NCBI GenBank assembly: GCA_964354225.1
Contig: CAYGZC010000220.1
Span: forward strand, 1-37,487
Source of the DNA: CAYGZC01 sp964354225
GTDB taxonomy: Bacteria > Bacteroidota > Ignavibacteria > UBA10030 > SZUA-254
Direction: 5' to 3'
DNA length: 37,487 nt
Part shown: in pieces, positions 17,241 to 25,541 of the stretch
Position numbering within the stretch: the first letter of the stretch is position 1
Layout: each line of letters starts with the position of its first letter
The notes under the pieces: generated by a model
Told to the model about the DNA's origin: nothing
Seen by the model: the letters and a program-made list of their open reading frames with translations, nothing else
The model's database searches: none
Program-made: the position numbers and the translations under genes

Positions 17241-17314
17241 TGTATTAAAAATCCTATGTTAAAAAACACCCTACATCATACAACTCAAGCTCAGGAAATG
17301 AAAAGGTTGAATTT

Positions 17315-18031
17315 TTAGTCGAATACTTTCTCAAGCGCCTGATACTTGGTGTGCATATCATTGATTGCATCTTTCACGGTTTTTTCGTCGTCAATCTCTT
17401 TTACTACTTTCACCAGATATTGCAGCGCTTTTTCAAGCTGGCGGCGCTTTGCGTTATAAGGTTTCACCCTGTTTCTTAATCGCTCTGGAAGCGTCACTTC
17501 TTTTAGAGAATCCATTTTCACCTGCAGCTCCAACACGGATGCCTTGATTTTTTCCTTATTATACTCAGGCATGTAATAATGGTAGAGTGGATACAGTACT
17601 TTATGAAACTCATCGATTTCTTTTAATACCGGTCGAAGAATACGCACCATGGATTCGTACTGCGCATGGAGTTTCTCGGCGGCATCAAGACTTTTCTGTG
17701 TATCGTTCGCTGCTGCTGCTTTCTTATAATCGACAACAATTGTATCTAGCAATTTCACTTTCTCATCCCATTTTGATTTTTTATCCCGGAGTATCCCCGG
17801 CAGCTCAACCTTCTGAAGTTTCACGATATGGCTGTCGATGGCAGGGATCAATTCTTTCATCAAAGCAATATTTTTATTGGGCCATGCATCGTGCCAAAGC
17901 TTGAAGATTACTTCGTGAAATGCTTTTAGCTCAGGAACTTCGGCTTTAGTCTCTTTCTGTGTTTGCGCAAATAGAAACAAAGGAGAAATCAACAGCAGAA
18001 GAAGCGGCATTAAGATAAAAAGTTTTTTCAT
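17315..18031 (-). CDS. Periplasmic, internally duplicated helical protein with conserved histidines
   Basis: I do not recognise a named family. The 238-aa protein has a clear signal peptide (cleavage near residue 22, 'FLFAQ'). The mature part is two tandem copies of a ~100-residue all-helical unit, roughly residues 34-132 and 138-237. They share 'FH.V...L.H....P', then 'LP..LR' and 'H..Y'. Aligned histidines are H39/H47/H122 in copy one and H143/H151/H227 in copy two, with nearly equal spacing (83 and 84 residues between first and last). Two His on one helix and one on the last helix of a predicted four-helix bundle could bind a metal or haem; no CxxCH is present. It is monocistronic, with its own terminator; GAGG precedes the ATG. 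Confidence 0.8.
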   Translation of the reverse strand: MKKLFILMPLLLLLISPLFLFAQTQKETKAEVPELKAFHEVIFKLWHDAWPNKNIALMKELIPAIDSHIVKLQKVELPGILRDKKSKWDEKVKLLDTIVVDYKKAAAANDTQKSLDAAEKLHAQYESMVRILRPVLKEIDEFHKVLYPLYHYYMPEYNKEKIKASVLELQVKMDSLKEVTLPERLRNRVKPYNAKRRQLEKALQYLVKVVKEIDDEKTVKDAINDMHTKYQALEKVFD

Positions 18032-18151
18032 ACAAATATTCCTCTATTAATAGTGATCAAATAAGAATTTGTTTTCTGTTAGAATTGTGGAAAGAACATT
18101 ACTTATAATTGATTGATAAACAAGGAAATCAATAAAATATTGGCATATGAT

Positions 18152-18179
18152 AGAATAAATATACGAGTATGATTGTCAA
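18152..18179 (-). promoter_or_regulatory. Possible promoter for the duplicated-histidine protein
   Basis: On the minus strand a consensus TTGACA (18179-18174) is followed after 16 bp by TATTCT (18157-18152), 120 bp before the start codon. The -35 is perfect but the -10 matches only 4 of 6. Confidence 0.3.
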
Positions 18180-18300
18180 CTTCCAATTTTCTTCCATCTA
18201 CTTGATATAATAAGATGTAAGTCGTCCGATGTCCATTATTAACCCCCACTACCCACCAACCCACCCTATATTTCAAATAATCTTATTATATTTATCATTG

Positions 18301-19194
18301 ATGAAGGTGATTTGCCAAACAACAATCTTGATCGTCGGACTTCTATCCGTACAATGTGCTTTTTCATTTCAGGAAGAATTTCTCCATCGAAAAGGAAAAC
18401 TTTCAAGTACAAAAATTCATCTGATTGATTCGACATTTTCGACTACCACTTACGATGTGCAGATTACAAGCGATAAGAAAGATACGATACTCGGAAGAAT
18501 ACGTAAACCGATTGCTCAAGGGGAAAATTATCCTCTTGCGTTTCTTGTTGTGGGTGTAGAGACAGGCAGGGAAGTGGTGAATATGATTTCAGGATTTGAT
18601 AGTGTTATCGTTTTTGGGATGGATTATCCTTTCAAAGGAGAGATGGATTTCTCGGGTTGGAATAGTATCGCAACAGCGCTTGCACTCCGGGAAGCGGGCT
18701 TTAAAACAATTCCTCAATTGCTGCTGTGCCTTGATTGGCTTTGTACGCTTCCAGGGGTTGATACGTCGAATATTACAATTGCCGCAGTAAGTTTTGGCGT
18801 GTTCACGGCAGTGCCTGCTGCCGCGCTTGATAAACGTGTAGACCGTCTCGTTGTTATTCAAGGAGGCGGCGATCTCTACTCTTTTTTTTCGGCAAATGCC
18901 GAGCGGCTTAAATTTCCGATACCGCCATTTCTTGCAGGATGGTTAGGGATGTTAATGTTGGCTCCGTTCGAGCCAAACGATTATATAGAAAAATTCTCTC
19001 CTCGTCCTTTTTTGCTTGTCAGTGGTGAATCGGATGTCCTATTTCCAATCTCTTCAGTTCAATCGCTCTTCGATCACGCAAAAGAACCGAAGGAATGGAT
19101 TAAACACAAGAGTAGCCACTTAGCCCCGGACGAGCGTAAGCTGATTTTAGAATTAACGGATATAGTTGGGAAGAAGTTGTACGGTAAGCGATAG
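18301..19194 (+). CDS. Exported alpha/beta-hydrolase
   Basis: The frame is open from ATG 18229, but ATG 18301 gives a proper signal peptide (to about residue 22) and is preferred, for 297 aa. A plausible catalytic triad is Ser in 'AAVSFGVF' (the nucleophile elbow, with Ala in place of the first Gly of GxSxG), Asp in 'VSGESDVLFP' and His in 'HKSSHLAP'. The fold fits the dienelactone-hydrolase/prolyl-oligopeptidase-like hydrolases. Substrate is unknown. It is divergent from the 17.3-18.0 kb gene across a 269-bp AT-rich gap in which I see no convincing plus-strand promoter beyond a lone TATAAT at 18206. Confidence 0.75.
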   Translation: MKVICQTTILIVGLLSVQCAFSFQEEFLHRKGKLSSTKIHLIDSTFSTTTYDVQITSDKKDTILGRIRKPIAQGENYPLAFLVVGVETGREVVNMISGFDSVIVFGMDYPFKGEMDFSGWNSIATALALREAGFKTIPQLLLCLDWLCTLPGVDTSNITIAAVSFGVFTAVPAAALDKRVDRLVVIQGGGDLYSFFSANAERLKFPIPPFLAGWLGMLMLAPFEPNDYIEKFSPRPFLLVSGESDVLFPISSVQSLFDHAKEPKEWIKHKSSHLAPDERKLILELTDIVGKKLYGKR

Positions 19195-19244
19195 ACAGGA
19201 AATATAAATTTGATCTTATTGTTTCAGGAATTATTTACAACAGC

Positions 19245-19374
19245 AGTTAACGTTCGGCGGCAACACACGGCACTTTTGTGAACTATAAATAAACAAATTC
19301 ATTGTGAAACAAAAGTGTGAAGCGAGTTTTTTTATCCATCGAGTTTTCCAGCGTCGGGTTGTAGCTTGTTAGCC
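19245..19374 (-). other. attC-like recombination site at the 3' end of a trypsin-like gene
   Basis: Read on the minus strand, the element opens 'GGCTAACAAGC' (19374 inward), continues to 'CAACCCGACGC', and ends 'CCGAACGTTAACT' near 19245. The terminal TAAC and GTTA triplet regions are inverted. A CAAC/GTTG pair lies inside them, and a 9-bp inner stem CACTTTTGT/ACAAAAGTG sits at 19271-19279 and 19309-19317. Length (~130 nt), AAC...GTT ends and the stop codon of the adjacent gene (TAA, 19371-19369) falling within the outer box are all features of integron cassette attC sites. The core boxes deviate from RYYYAAC/GTTRRRY by one base each, and no integrase is in the window. Confidence 0.45.
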
Positions 19375-20127
19375 GCGGCTGTCCGCAGTCGTCACGAAAT
19401 CTAATCCTATCTCATCCCGAAAAAGAGAAACGAGGTATTTTAAATTGGATCCCTTTACAAAAGATGATTCATCCCAACTTTGCTGAATCGCAAAGACTTT
19501 TGCAAAACTCGGCAGCCAGAAGTCTTCTTTTGTACCATCGAATTGTGAAACTTTGAGTATAAAGGAACCGCTCAACCCTGGTGCAGGCGGAAGTTTTAAC
19601 CTCCGCACTGATTGGTTTTCAACAACGTGCTTGACTGTCGGGTATTCACAGTAAAAGTAATCAACCTCTTGTCGAATAGTTTTGTGCGGTAGAGTCATAA
19701 AGCTCATGAGGACATGATAGACATTACCTTCTTCATCACGCTGAGCAATATCGCTTGGCAAACCACAAAGAATGACATTCGTGTTACTAAAATCGAAACT
19801 GCTGAAATCATCGATCAACTGGAAATCGGATGGTGTGAATACACCTCTTGCAGTATAAGTGCCCTTAATTTCGATTATAGCAATATCGATGTTTAAATCA
19901 GTTTGTGCAATAAGACAGAGCTGTGATTTCGGAATTCGATGATTATCTCGCAATATTATGTAGCTAAACGGTAACTTGAAAAAATCAGTTGCAACGTGGC
20001 GACAAGTGACAATAAATGACCTGTTTCCTATCCTTATTAGATTGCCGGTTCCATTGCCGAATACCACGATGCGGTCTTTCAGATACTCAGTAAGACTTGT
20101 ATGTACAAATTTGTTTACTTCTTCCAT
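19369..20127 (-). CDS. Trypsin-like serine-protease-fold protein (possible cassette gene)
   Basis: The 252-aa protein has no signal peptide and shows a degenerate chymotrypsin-like triad: His in 'VTCRHVATDF', Asp in 'NIDIAIIEI' and Ser in 'APGLSGSFIL' (equivalent of GDSGG). The spacing and beta-rich character fit intracellular trypsin-like peptidases that occur in bacterial accessory and conflict loci. Its stop codon lies inside the attC-like element, suggesting a mobile gene cassette. The C-terminal ~60 residues ('FAIQQSWDESSF...') are not assignable. A catalytically dead regulatory domain is an alternative, since the oxyanion region is not classical. Confidence 0.65.
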   Translation of the reverse strand: MEEVNKFVHTSLTEYLKDRIVVFGNGTGNLIRIGNRSFIVTCRHVATDFFKLPFSYIILRDNHRIPKSQLCLIAQTDLNIDIAIIEIKGTYTARGVFTPSDFQLIDDFSSFDFSNTNVILCGLPSDIAQRDEEGNVYHVLMSFMTLPHKTIRQEVDYFYCEYPTVKHVVENQSVRRLKLPPAPGLSGSFILKVSQFDGTKEDFWLPSFAKVFAIQQSWDESSFVKGSNLKYLVSLFRDEIGLDFVTTADSRG

Positions 20128-20160
20128 TTTAAAAGAATCGAGCCTTGATGTTTACATTTC

Positions 20161-20215
20161 AAGAGCTGTTATAGTTCTTTACTTTTGAGGTTATACTAGC
20201 TATTAAGAGCTGTTA
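20161..20215. repeat. 11-bp direct repeat AAGAGCTGTTA
   Basis: AAGAGCTGTTA occurs at 20161-20171 and again at 20205-20215, 44 bp apart, bridging the gap between the trypsin-like gene and the end of the upstream membrane-protein gene. The right copy encodes part of the C-terminus (..LTALNS). Confidence 0.6.
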
Positions 20216-20678
20216 ATTTATTTTCTTCTTCAGCCTTTTTATGCCCAATTTCTATCAACCGGTCGAGCAACATTAGTGGGAAATTGATAACATAATATGC
20301 TGGAAACATGACCCACCAAGGCAGGAACGCGAAGCCTGCAAATGTAACAAATTGGACGAAAGCGATGACGAGCCACAGTTTGAAGTCTATCTTGGGCATT
20401 TGGATCTTCTGACCTCTGGTAAGCCAGAAAAAAAGACTTATTGCGGTTGGTGCTATTATCCACCAAGGAATAGATTTCAGGAATTGATTCAGTTTTGATG
20501 AACCCTCAGAAGTAAATGAACCATACCCGATGAAATAGATGATGGCAGTAGGAATACCTACCAACAGTAACGTGAAGAAGCCAAGTAAAAAGGCAGTTCG
20601 GAATGCGCCTTTGAATTCGTACCAAGCTTCACTGAGTGTAACTCTGGATATGTAGTGCCAAGCAGCTTGATCAGTCAT
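20196..20678 (-). CDS. Small multi-pass membrane protein, unknown
   Basis: ATG 20678 is preferred because AAAGGA lies about 8 bases upstream; the frame is open to 20744 without a better site. The 160-aa protein shows about four hydrophobic segments: around residues 23-48, 72-90, 103-122 and 123-140, the last including 'WWVMFPAYYVINFPLMLL'. The tail is charged ('HKKAEEENKL'). I recognise no family. It lies just upstream of the trypsin-like gene on the same strand and may be co-transcribed with it. Confidence 0.6.
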   Translation of the reverse strand: MTDQAAWHYISRVTLSEAWYEFKGAFRTAFLLGFFTLLLVGIPTAIIYFIGYGSFTSEGSSKLNQFLKSIPWWIIAPTAISLFFWLTRGQKIQMPKIDFKLWLVIAFVQFVTFAGFAFLPWWVMFPAYYVINFPLMLLDRLIEIGHKKAEEENKLTALNS

Positions 20679-20792
20679 AATAATTCCTTTCGGGAAATCG
20701 CGGTGCACTGCAAACAGATTTATGAAATATTTCCAAACGAACAATTAAAATACGCCAAATTAGCAATGATAACGGGTGTATACGATGATTAC

Positions 20793-21038
20793 TTAGTTAC
20801 CATTTTTACAAAAGAATACTATCAGGTTAATAATCGTTGTTAACATCATAATGAAAGTCATTCCTGTGATCCACTTTGTATAACTTACAATGGCTTTTGT
20901 TTGTTTTTCCTGTTCACGACGGTATATTTCATTGAGGTAAAACTCTGGTGTTCCCACTGCATGTATTATCAATGAATCATACTGGTTTACGATGTCTTCG
21001 ATCTTTAATGCTCTTAATTCTTTAAGTGTGTACGCCAT
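20793..21038 (-). CDS. Small single-pass membrane protein, unknown
   Basis: The 81-aa protein has a soluble helical N-terminal part ('LKELRALKIEDIVNQYDSL') and a basic stretch ('YRREQEKQTKAIVSYTKW') that leads into one C-terminal transmembrane helix ('MTFIMMLTTIINLIVFF'). It is probably tail-anchored with the N-terminus in the cytoplasm. No family was recognised. It sits alone between the acetyltransferase and the four-helix membrane protein in the accessory block. Confidence 0.55.
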   Translation of the reverse strand: MAYTLKELRALKIEDIVNQYDSLIIHAVGTPEFYLNEIYRREQEKQTKAIVSYTKWITGMTFIMMLTTIINLIVFFCKNGN

Positions 21039-21069
21039 AATAATTTTTAAATTTAGTTACATAAAAATT

Positions 21070-21591
21070 TTAATTTTCAGAATGTAGCAATCTCTTAAAT
21101 TGCTTTCTTTCAAGTCGGTAGGTGTACCACTCTTTTAAATGTCTTGCCCCAAGTCTCTTGTAGAATCGGATGGCATTTTTATTCCAATCTAACACAACCC
21201 ACTCCATTCTGCCGCATCCACGGCGATGTGCTTTTTCTACACACTTTTGAAATAACTTCAGACCAATCTTTTTAGATCGGTATTCAGGCAAGACAAAAAT
21301 ATCTTCAAGGTAAAGTGTCGGCAGCGCAAGAAAGGATGAGTATGTTTTAATAATGATCGCATAACCAACTGCCTTCTTTCCAACAAATGCAAGAAAGGCA
21401 TCGAAGCGTTTCTTCCGACTGAAACCATCACGCAGAAGCCGTTTACAAGCTTGTTTTGTTGGACGTTTTAATTTCTCAAAATTCGCGAGTGAATTGATCA
21501 GTGATAGAAAAACTTTGCCGTCACTTTTTTTTACAGGCCGAATGATCAATTTTTGATTTTGATTATTTTTTTGATGCTCCCGAGTTTTCAA
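21070..21591 (-). CDS. GNAT N-acetyltransferase, diamine (SSAT-like) type
   Basis: The frame is open to 21672, but that would overlap the upstream gene by 110 bases. TTG 21591, four bases after GGAG, is a more likely start; TTG 21549 is a further option. The core reads 'IIRPVKKSDGKVFLSLINSLANFEKL', then 'LEDIFVLPEYRSKKIGLKLF' (acetyl-CoA pyrophosphate loop) and 'WVVLDWNKNAIRFYKRLGA'. The order and wording closely follow spermidine/spermine N1-acetyltransferase family proteins, so a polyamine, diamine or amino-acid amine substrate is likely. It overlaps the 3' end of the zinc-ribbon gene, implying translational coupling. Confidence 0.8.
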   Translation of the reverse strand: MKTREHQKNNQNQKLIIRPVKKSDGKVFLSLINSLANFEKLKRPTKQACKRLLRDGFSRKKRFDAFLAFVGKKAVGYAIIIKTYSSFLALPTLYLEDIFVLPEYRSKKIGLKLFQKCVEKAHRRGCGRMEWVVLDWNKNAIRFYKRLGARHLKEWYTYRLERKQFKRLLHSEN

Positions 21592-22864
21592 GTTGCTCCA
21601 GAACGCTACTAAGTCCTTTTGAAACGAGCGTATCAAGTAGTGTACCGGTGAGTTTGATAGTGGGTTCATCAAGGTGCTTCATACTCTCTACCGATTTTTT
21701 CAACTCTGGGTTAACCGTTTCCGTTAAATTAATCACCGACGGCTCGTTGGTGATTTCACCCGTAGATGTGTTGTTGGCGGCACCAAGCGCAAATTTAACG
21801 CCAAGTTCCTTTACTGGCTGAAAGTATCCTTCAGGAACTTCGTGTGCACTTGTTGAAATTAACTGTCCAACCTCAGACATCCGGCGGTCAAGAGAACGGC
21901 CGCGCAATCTAGAGGAACCGGCGAGTGTGAACATCGCGTTTCTAACATTCGCGCTAAGCGTCTGAGATGAAGCTTGCAACGCTCGACTGAGACTTCCGCC
22001 GCAGTTCTCGATGTGTTCGCCTAATGCGGTCAAGCCGTACTGAATTGAATGACCATAAGATTCCAAACCTTTGCGAACGTGTTCACCGTGTTGTATCGTT
22101 GACTGTGCTGCAATTTTTGCGGCTTCAATTTGTGAATTTCCCTGTGTGTACGAAGTAAGCAATTGTGTTGTTCGTTCGATGTCGAATTGGATTCGCTCGA
22201 ACATCTTTGTATTCCGGTTCTCAAAGTAATAATCACGTGCTTTGTAAAAATGCCATATTGCAACCTGGCTCATTAGTTGCAGCAACCCGGAGTCTATGCT
22301 AATGGTTGCCATCGCTTTTTCCCCAATTTGGAGGTTAACGGCAGCTTCCCACTCTTTAGATCCCAAGCGGATAAACCACTGCCTTGCTGCAACGAGATCG
22401 CTAAGATCGTCCATGTTGTGAATTTCCTTTTCAACACCTCTCTGGGCATACCCCATTGCGGTCATGTATGCTGTGGCAACAGCAGATTTGTGGATGCCTA
22501 ACTCCGAGAACAATCGAAATGCAACAATCAGTTGATCGATAACTTTATTGGATAGATTACCTTTTGTGTAGTGTTCATTTACTTTAGAAAAAATTTCTTG
22601 TGCTCGCTGAAGATAAAGCTCGGCAATTTCACGATAACGCTGCTTGAGGATGACGGACCGTTTTGCATATTTATCGAGATATTTTTTGTCTTCTTTGCGA
22701 AGAGCATTAATTGCTTCCCTGAGTTCTCTCAACGAGACACATTCCGCGACATTGGTGCTGTTGCAGATGAAACATTTCCCCCGCGCACCTTCGTAATCGA
22801 CCCAGCGGTGGCCGCAATCGGTACATCGCTCCATTCCTAACTTCATCGAGACCGTGTCGCTCAT
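21563..22864 (-). CDS. Zinc-ribbon plus long helical protein, unknown
   Basis: The 433-aa protein starts at an ATG overlapping the stop of the preceding gene (ATGA). Residues 14-34 form a zinc ribbon (C14-x2-C17 ... C31-x2-C34: 'CTDCGHRW', 'CFICNS'). The rest is predicted almost entirely helical, with TPR-like amphipathic helices (about 60-240). A central Ser/Gln/Ala-rich stretch (about 245-320) resembles a coiled-coil signalling or tail segment. It has no transmembrane helix and no enzymatic motif that I can see. Coupled with the 22.9-24.0 kb gene, it looks like half of a two-protein complex. I do not assign a function. Confidence 0.7.
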   Translation of the reverse strand: MSDTVSMKLGMERCTDCGHRWVDYEGARGKCFICNSTNVAECVSLRELREAINALRKEDKKYLDKYAKRSVILKQRYREIAELYLQRAQEIFSKVNEHYTKGNLSNKVIDQLIVAFRLFSELGIHKSAVATAYMTAMGYAQRGVEKEIHNMDDLSDLVAARQWFIRLGSKEWEAAVNLQIGEKAMATISIDSGLLQLMSQVAIWHFYKARDYYFENRNTKMFERIQFDIERTTQLLTSYTQGNSQIEAAKIAAQSTIQHGEHVRKGLESYGHSIQYGLTALGEHIENCGGSLSRALQASSQTLSANVRNAMFTLAGSSRLRGRSLDRRMSEVGQLISTSAHEVPEGYFQPVKELGVKFALGAANNTSTGEITNEPSVINLTETVNPELKKSVESMKHLDEPTIKLTGTLLDTLVSKGLSSVLEQLENSGASKK

Positions 22865-24045
22865 TGTTTCCTTTCCACCAATTGTTTGATAAGACGATGG
22901 TATTCTTCCTCAGAAAGTTCACCGAACGCATATTTTGTTTCGATAGTTTCACGATCAAAATGCTGGCGTGCTTTAATCGCAACCTGCTTGTACGATTCCT
23001 GAGCGCGGATACGTGCAAAACCTCGTAGTGTTTCAATTTCCTCCTGATATAGTGAGGCAAGACGCGAGGTATCGCCGAAGAGATCGAATGGTTTTTCACC
23101 TTTAGATATTCGCCGCTGATTTATAAGCTCTCCAAATTCTTTCACACTGATGTTTTGCAACAGCTCTAACGCAGTCTCAAATTCTTTTGCTTTATAATAA
23201 AAGTGATAAGCTGCTTTGAACTCACTCTCTTTCAAGAACCAATCGGCAAGTTCTTTGTATTCAGCAGCCAATAATAATGCTCGATCATAGATAAAGAACG
23301 AAGTTGGATAATCGCGAGCATCTCGTTTCAAAACACCAACACTTTGTAAATCATTTTCGACCCAGAAATACCATTCTTCAAGATCGTTTCGGTTTTCTGT
23401 CCGGGCAAGCTCTAAGAATTCTGATGAACGATCCCACGCTTTAAAGAAACAGTATGAAAGAAGCGCAATGTCAATGTTATGAGGATTGTTGTTGATTGCC
23501 TGCCGAAGAATTTCAAGAATTTTTTCCTTTTCATTTCCGGGTAAAGAGAAAAACAATTTAACCGGAACACGCGGCATTTTTCTCAACTCACGTTTATGAT
23601 CTAAGAAGCTGTATAAATGTTGAGGGTTCGATGTTGGAATTTCAAGCTCGAGTTGTTCAATTGCGGAATAAAGGCGGTCGTGAACGAGTGTTTTTCGAAT
23701 CCCGGAATACCATGGTGTATCAGATTCGCGGAATGCACTATCGAGAAACATTCGCCACGAACTTAATGTGCTTTCGATAAAGGAGTTTTCTGATAGCGGG
23801 ATTGTCGACTTGAATATTTCAAGAAGATTACTATCTCTTGTGAGTATGTCATCCTGGTTATTCGTTTCACGGAGAACTCTCATAATAAAATAATGTCTGA
23901 TCCACGGGCGTGTCAGGGATTCATTAACATTATGTTTAATATCCGATTTCCCTTTCATTTGCTCAATAAGGGTCTCAGGATATGTACCTTTGATACCGAA
24001 TCTTAAACGTTCTTTCTGTGTTTGGAATAAATGAAACTGTCCCAA
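22861..24045 (-). CDS. Helical-repeat protein with SHOCT-like C-terminus, unknown
   Basis: The start appears to be TTG 24045, with AAGGA about 10 bases upstream; no ATG is well placed. The 394-aa product is helical throughout, with TPR/Sel1-like character in the second half ('ALLLAAEYKELADWFLKESEFKAAYHFYYKAKEFETALELL'-type helices, about 255-305). It ends in a short domain 'IETKYAFGELSEEEYHRLIKQL' that resembles SHOCT, a ~30-residue oligomerisation motif found at protein ends. It is translationally coupled to the zinc-ribbon protein downstream. No catalytic motif is seen; a scaffold is the natural reading. Confidence 0.65.
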   Translation of the reverse strand: MGQFHLFQTQKERLRFGIKGTYPETLIEQMKGKSDIKHNVNESLTRPWIRHYFIMRVLRETNNQDDILTRDSNLLEIFKSTIPLSENSFIESTLSSWRMFLDSAFRESDTPWYSGIRKTLVHDRLYSAIEQLELEIPTSNPQHLYSFLDHKRELRKMPRVPVKLFFSLPGNEKEKILEILRQAINNNPHNIDIALLSYCFFKAWDRSSEFLELARTENRNDLEEWYFWVENDLQSVGVLKRDARDYPTSFFIYDRALLLAAEYKELADWFLKESEFKAAYHFYYKAKEFETALELLQNISVKEFGELINQRRISKGEKPFDLFGDTSRLASLYQEEIETLRGFARIRAQESYKQVAIKARQHFDRETIETKYAFGELSEEEYHRLIKQLVERKQ

Positions 24046-24221
24046 AATTGGAATTCCTTGGTATTGAGTTTATCAGCTATTAAATTACTTTAAAACATCC
24101 ACAGAATCTTCAACCGTGGATAATAGTTAGTTTGGAAATGAATATACAAAAAATTTCCCCGTAAGTCCAAATTTTAAATGAAAAACCGATTAACCAAGTT
24201 ATTAACAACAGAAGGATGAAT

Positions 24222-25403
24222 TCATTTTATTTGCTTTTTTCTGATTTTTTCTTCAATTTTTGTTGAAAATTTAGGTAATTCACTGTCCCTTTCAGATAAA
24301 GTTGAATATTTCAGAAAAAAATCAAAGGGACCTGAAGATATTGTTTCAATTAGCGTTGCCCTACCCAATCTAAGGTCGATTTCCCGCGCGATGAACATAC
24401 CCGTCATCGCACCGTAGTTCTCCCAAGATCCACTTAAATTCGCTTTACGAATAAGTTGCCCTGCTCGCCCGTGCGTGATCGAGTCGGACAAGAGTTGCGT
24501 TGCATTATCATTGAACTCGGAAAACACTTGTCGAATTTTGACATTCCAGTCACGTGGCACAAACCCGCGTCCGCGTTGATCGAATGATAAGTAATAAGCG
24601 ATTCCTTCATTTTGAGTAAGATCAAGAAGGTCGTCAATAAATTCTGTGCGGTTTTTATAAAAATATTTCCATGATCGGGAATTTTCTTTGTACGCACTGA
24701 ATGCTGCGTGAAATACTTCATGTGCCACCACTCCAAGAAGAGAAATAAAACGCTCTTCTACATTTGTACCATAATCAATAGAGTGTGTAAGGTTAATGAC
24801 TATATTTAATTCACCCGCATTCTCACCGACAAATTGTGGTGTATCGCCATGCCAGATTATACGACGAACATACGCATCAACATTTTCATGTCCAAGTGCA
24901 ACAACATAAACGGGAATAGTAACGGAAAAATTCGCATCCTCAGGGAATATCTGCTCAACCGTTGCCGCAACCCTCCTGTTGAAGTTTTGTTTTTTCATTT
25001 CTTCCAGAAGCTCCTTTATGTTGGCAACATTCTTTCTAGCATCTTCAAGATGATAAATATCATCCCTGATGATTTGATGGTACCGAAGTGAGTCAAGAAA
25101 ATTTTTCAAAATGTTGATCACGTTACCGCGATTTGCTATCAATCCAGTTGTTGATGCAGCAATTCGATTACCCCTTAACTCGGAAAGTGCTTGGGTATTA
25201 ACGTATTCATCTTCAAATAAGTCAATACTCTTTTCTACCGCCGTGTAATCCATCAATAGGTTTATATTGAAATTGGGATTTGTTTGTGAATACGTGGAGT
25301 AGAAAATTATTATATTTAGCACTACCCATAAGCTGGCGATGTAGAATAAACCACTTACTTTTGATGGTTGTGAATCTTTTTTCATTGAACTGTGAATTAC
25401 CAT
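24222..25403 (-). CDS. Membrane-anchored putative zinc metallopeptidase (DUF5700-like)
   Basis: ATG 25403 and ATG 25385 are both possible. The 393-aa protein has one N-terminal membrane segment (about 18-36) that could be a signal anchor, and the remainder lies outside. It has 'VAHEVFHAAF' (HExxH, H228/E229/H232) followed about 34 residues later by 'NEGIAYYL' (E266), a gluzincin-type third ligand. Upstream, 'ELNIVINLTHSIDYG' resembles the beta strand lining such active sites. This pattern matches putative zinc-dependent peptidases of the DUF5700 type in Bacteroidetes. Substrate is unknown. The 176-bp gap after it holds no recognisable gene or terminator. Confidence 0.65.
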   Translation of the reverse strand: MVIHSSMKKDSQPSKVSGLFYIASLWVVLNIIIFYSTYSQTNPNFNINLLMDYTAVEKSIDLFEDEYVNTQALSELRGNRIAASTTGLIANRGNVINILKNFLDSLRYHQIIRDDIYHLEDARKNVANIKELLEEMKKQNFNRRVAATVEQIFPEDANFSVTIPVYVVALGHENVDAYVRRIIWHGDTPQFVGENAGELNIVINLTHSIDYGTNVEERFISLLGVVAHEVFHAAFSAYKENSRSWKYFYKNRTEFIDDLLDLTQNEGIAYYLSFDQRGRGFVPRDWNVKIRQVFSEFNDNATQLLSDSITHGRAGQLIRKANLSGSWENYGAMTGMFIAREIDLRLGRATLIETISSGPFDFFLKYSTLSERDSELPKFSTKIEEKIRKKQIK

Positions 25404-25469
25404 AAAATATTGTTCTACTTAAATATGTGGAGAACAAGTTTAATTATCAAGTTTTACAATAGATTAATT

Positions 25470-25498
25470 TTGTTTTTTGGAAAATTACTGAGTATCAT
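25470..25498 (+). promoter_or_regulatory. Putative promoter of the haem-barrel/cytochrome operon
   Basis: TTGTTT (25470-25475), a 17-bp spacer and TATCAT (25493-25498, 5 of 6 matches) lie 44 bp before ATG 25542; AAGGA provides the ribosome site. The -35 is weak. Confidence 0.4.
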
Positions 25499-25541
25499 TA
25501 TATTTAACAGATGGTGCAACTATTCGAAGGATTAAGTAATC

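Noticed and set aside
20161..20215. Second attC site upstream of the trypsin-like gene
   Set aside because: The TAACAGCTCTT copies are direct, not inverted, and there is no paired core, so they cannot fold as attC.
19195..25403. Prophage or transposon explaining the accessory block
   Set aside because: No integrase, transposase, phage structural gene, terminal inverted repeat or tRNA junction was found in the block.
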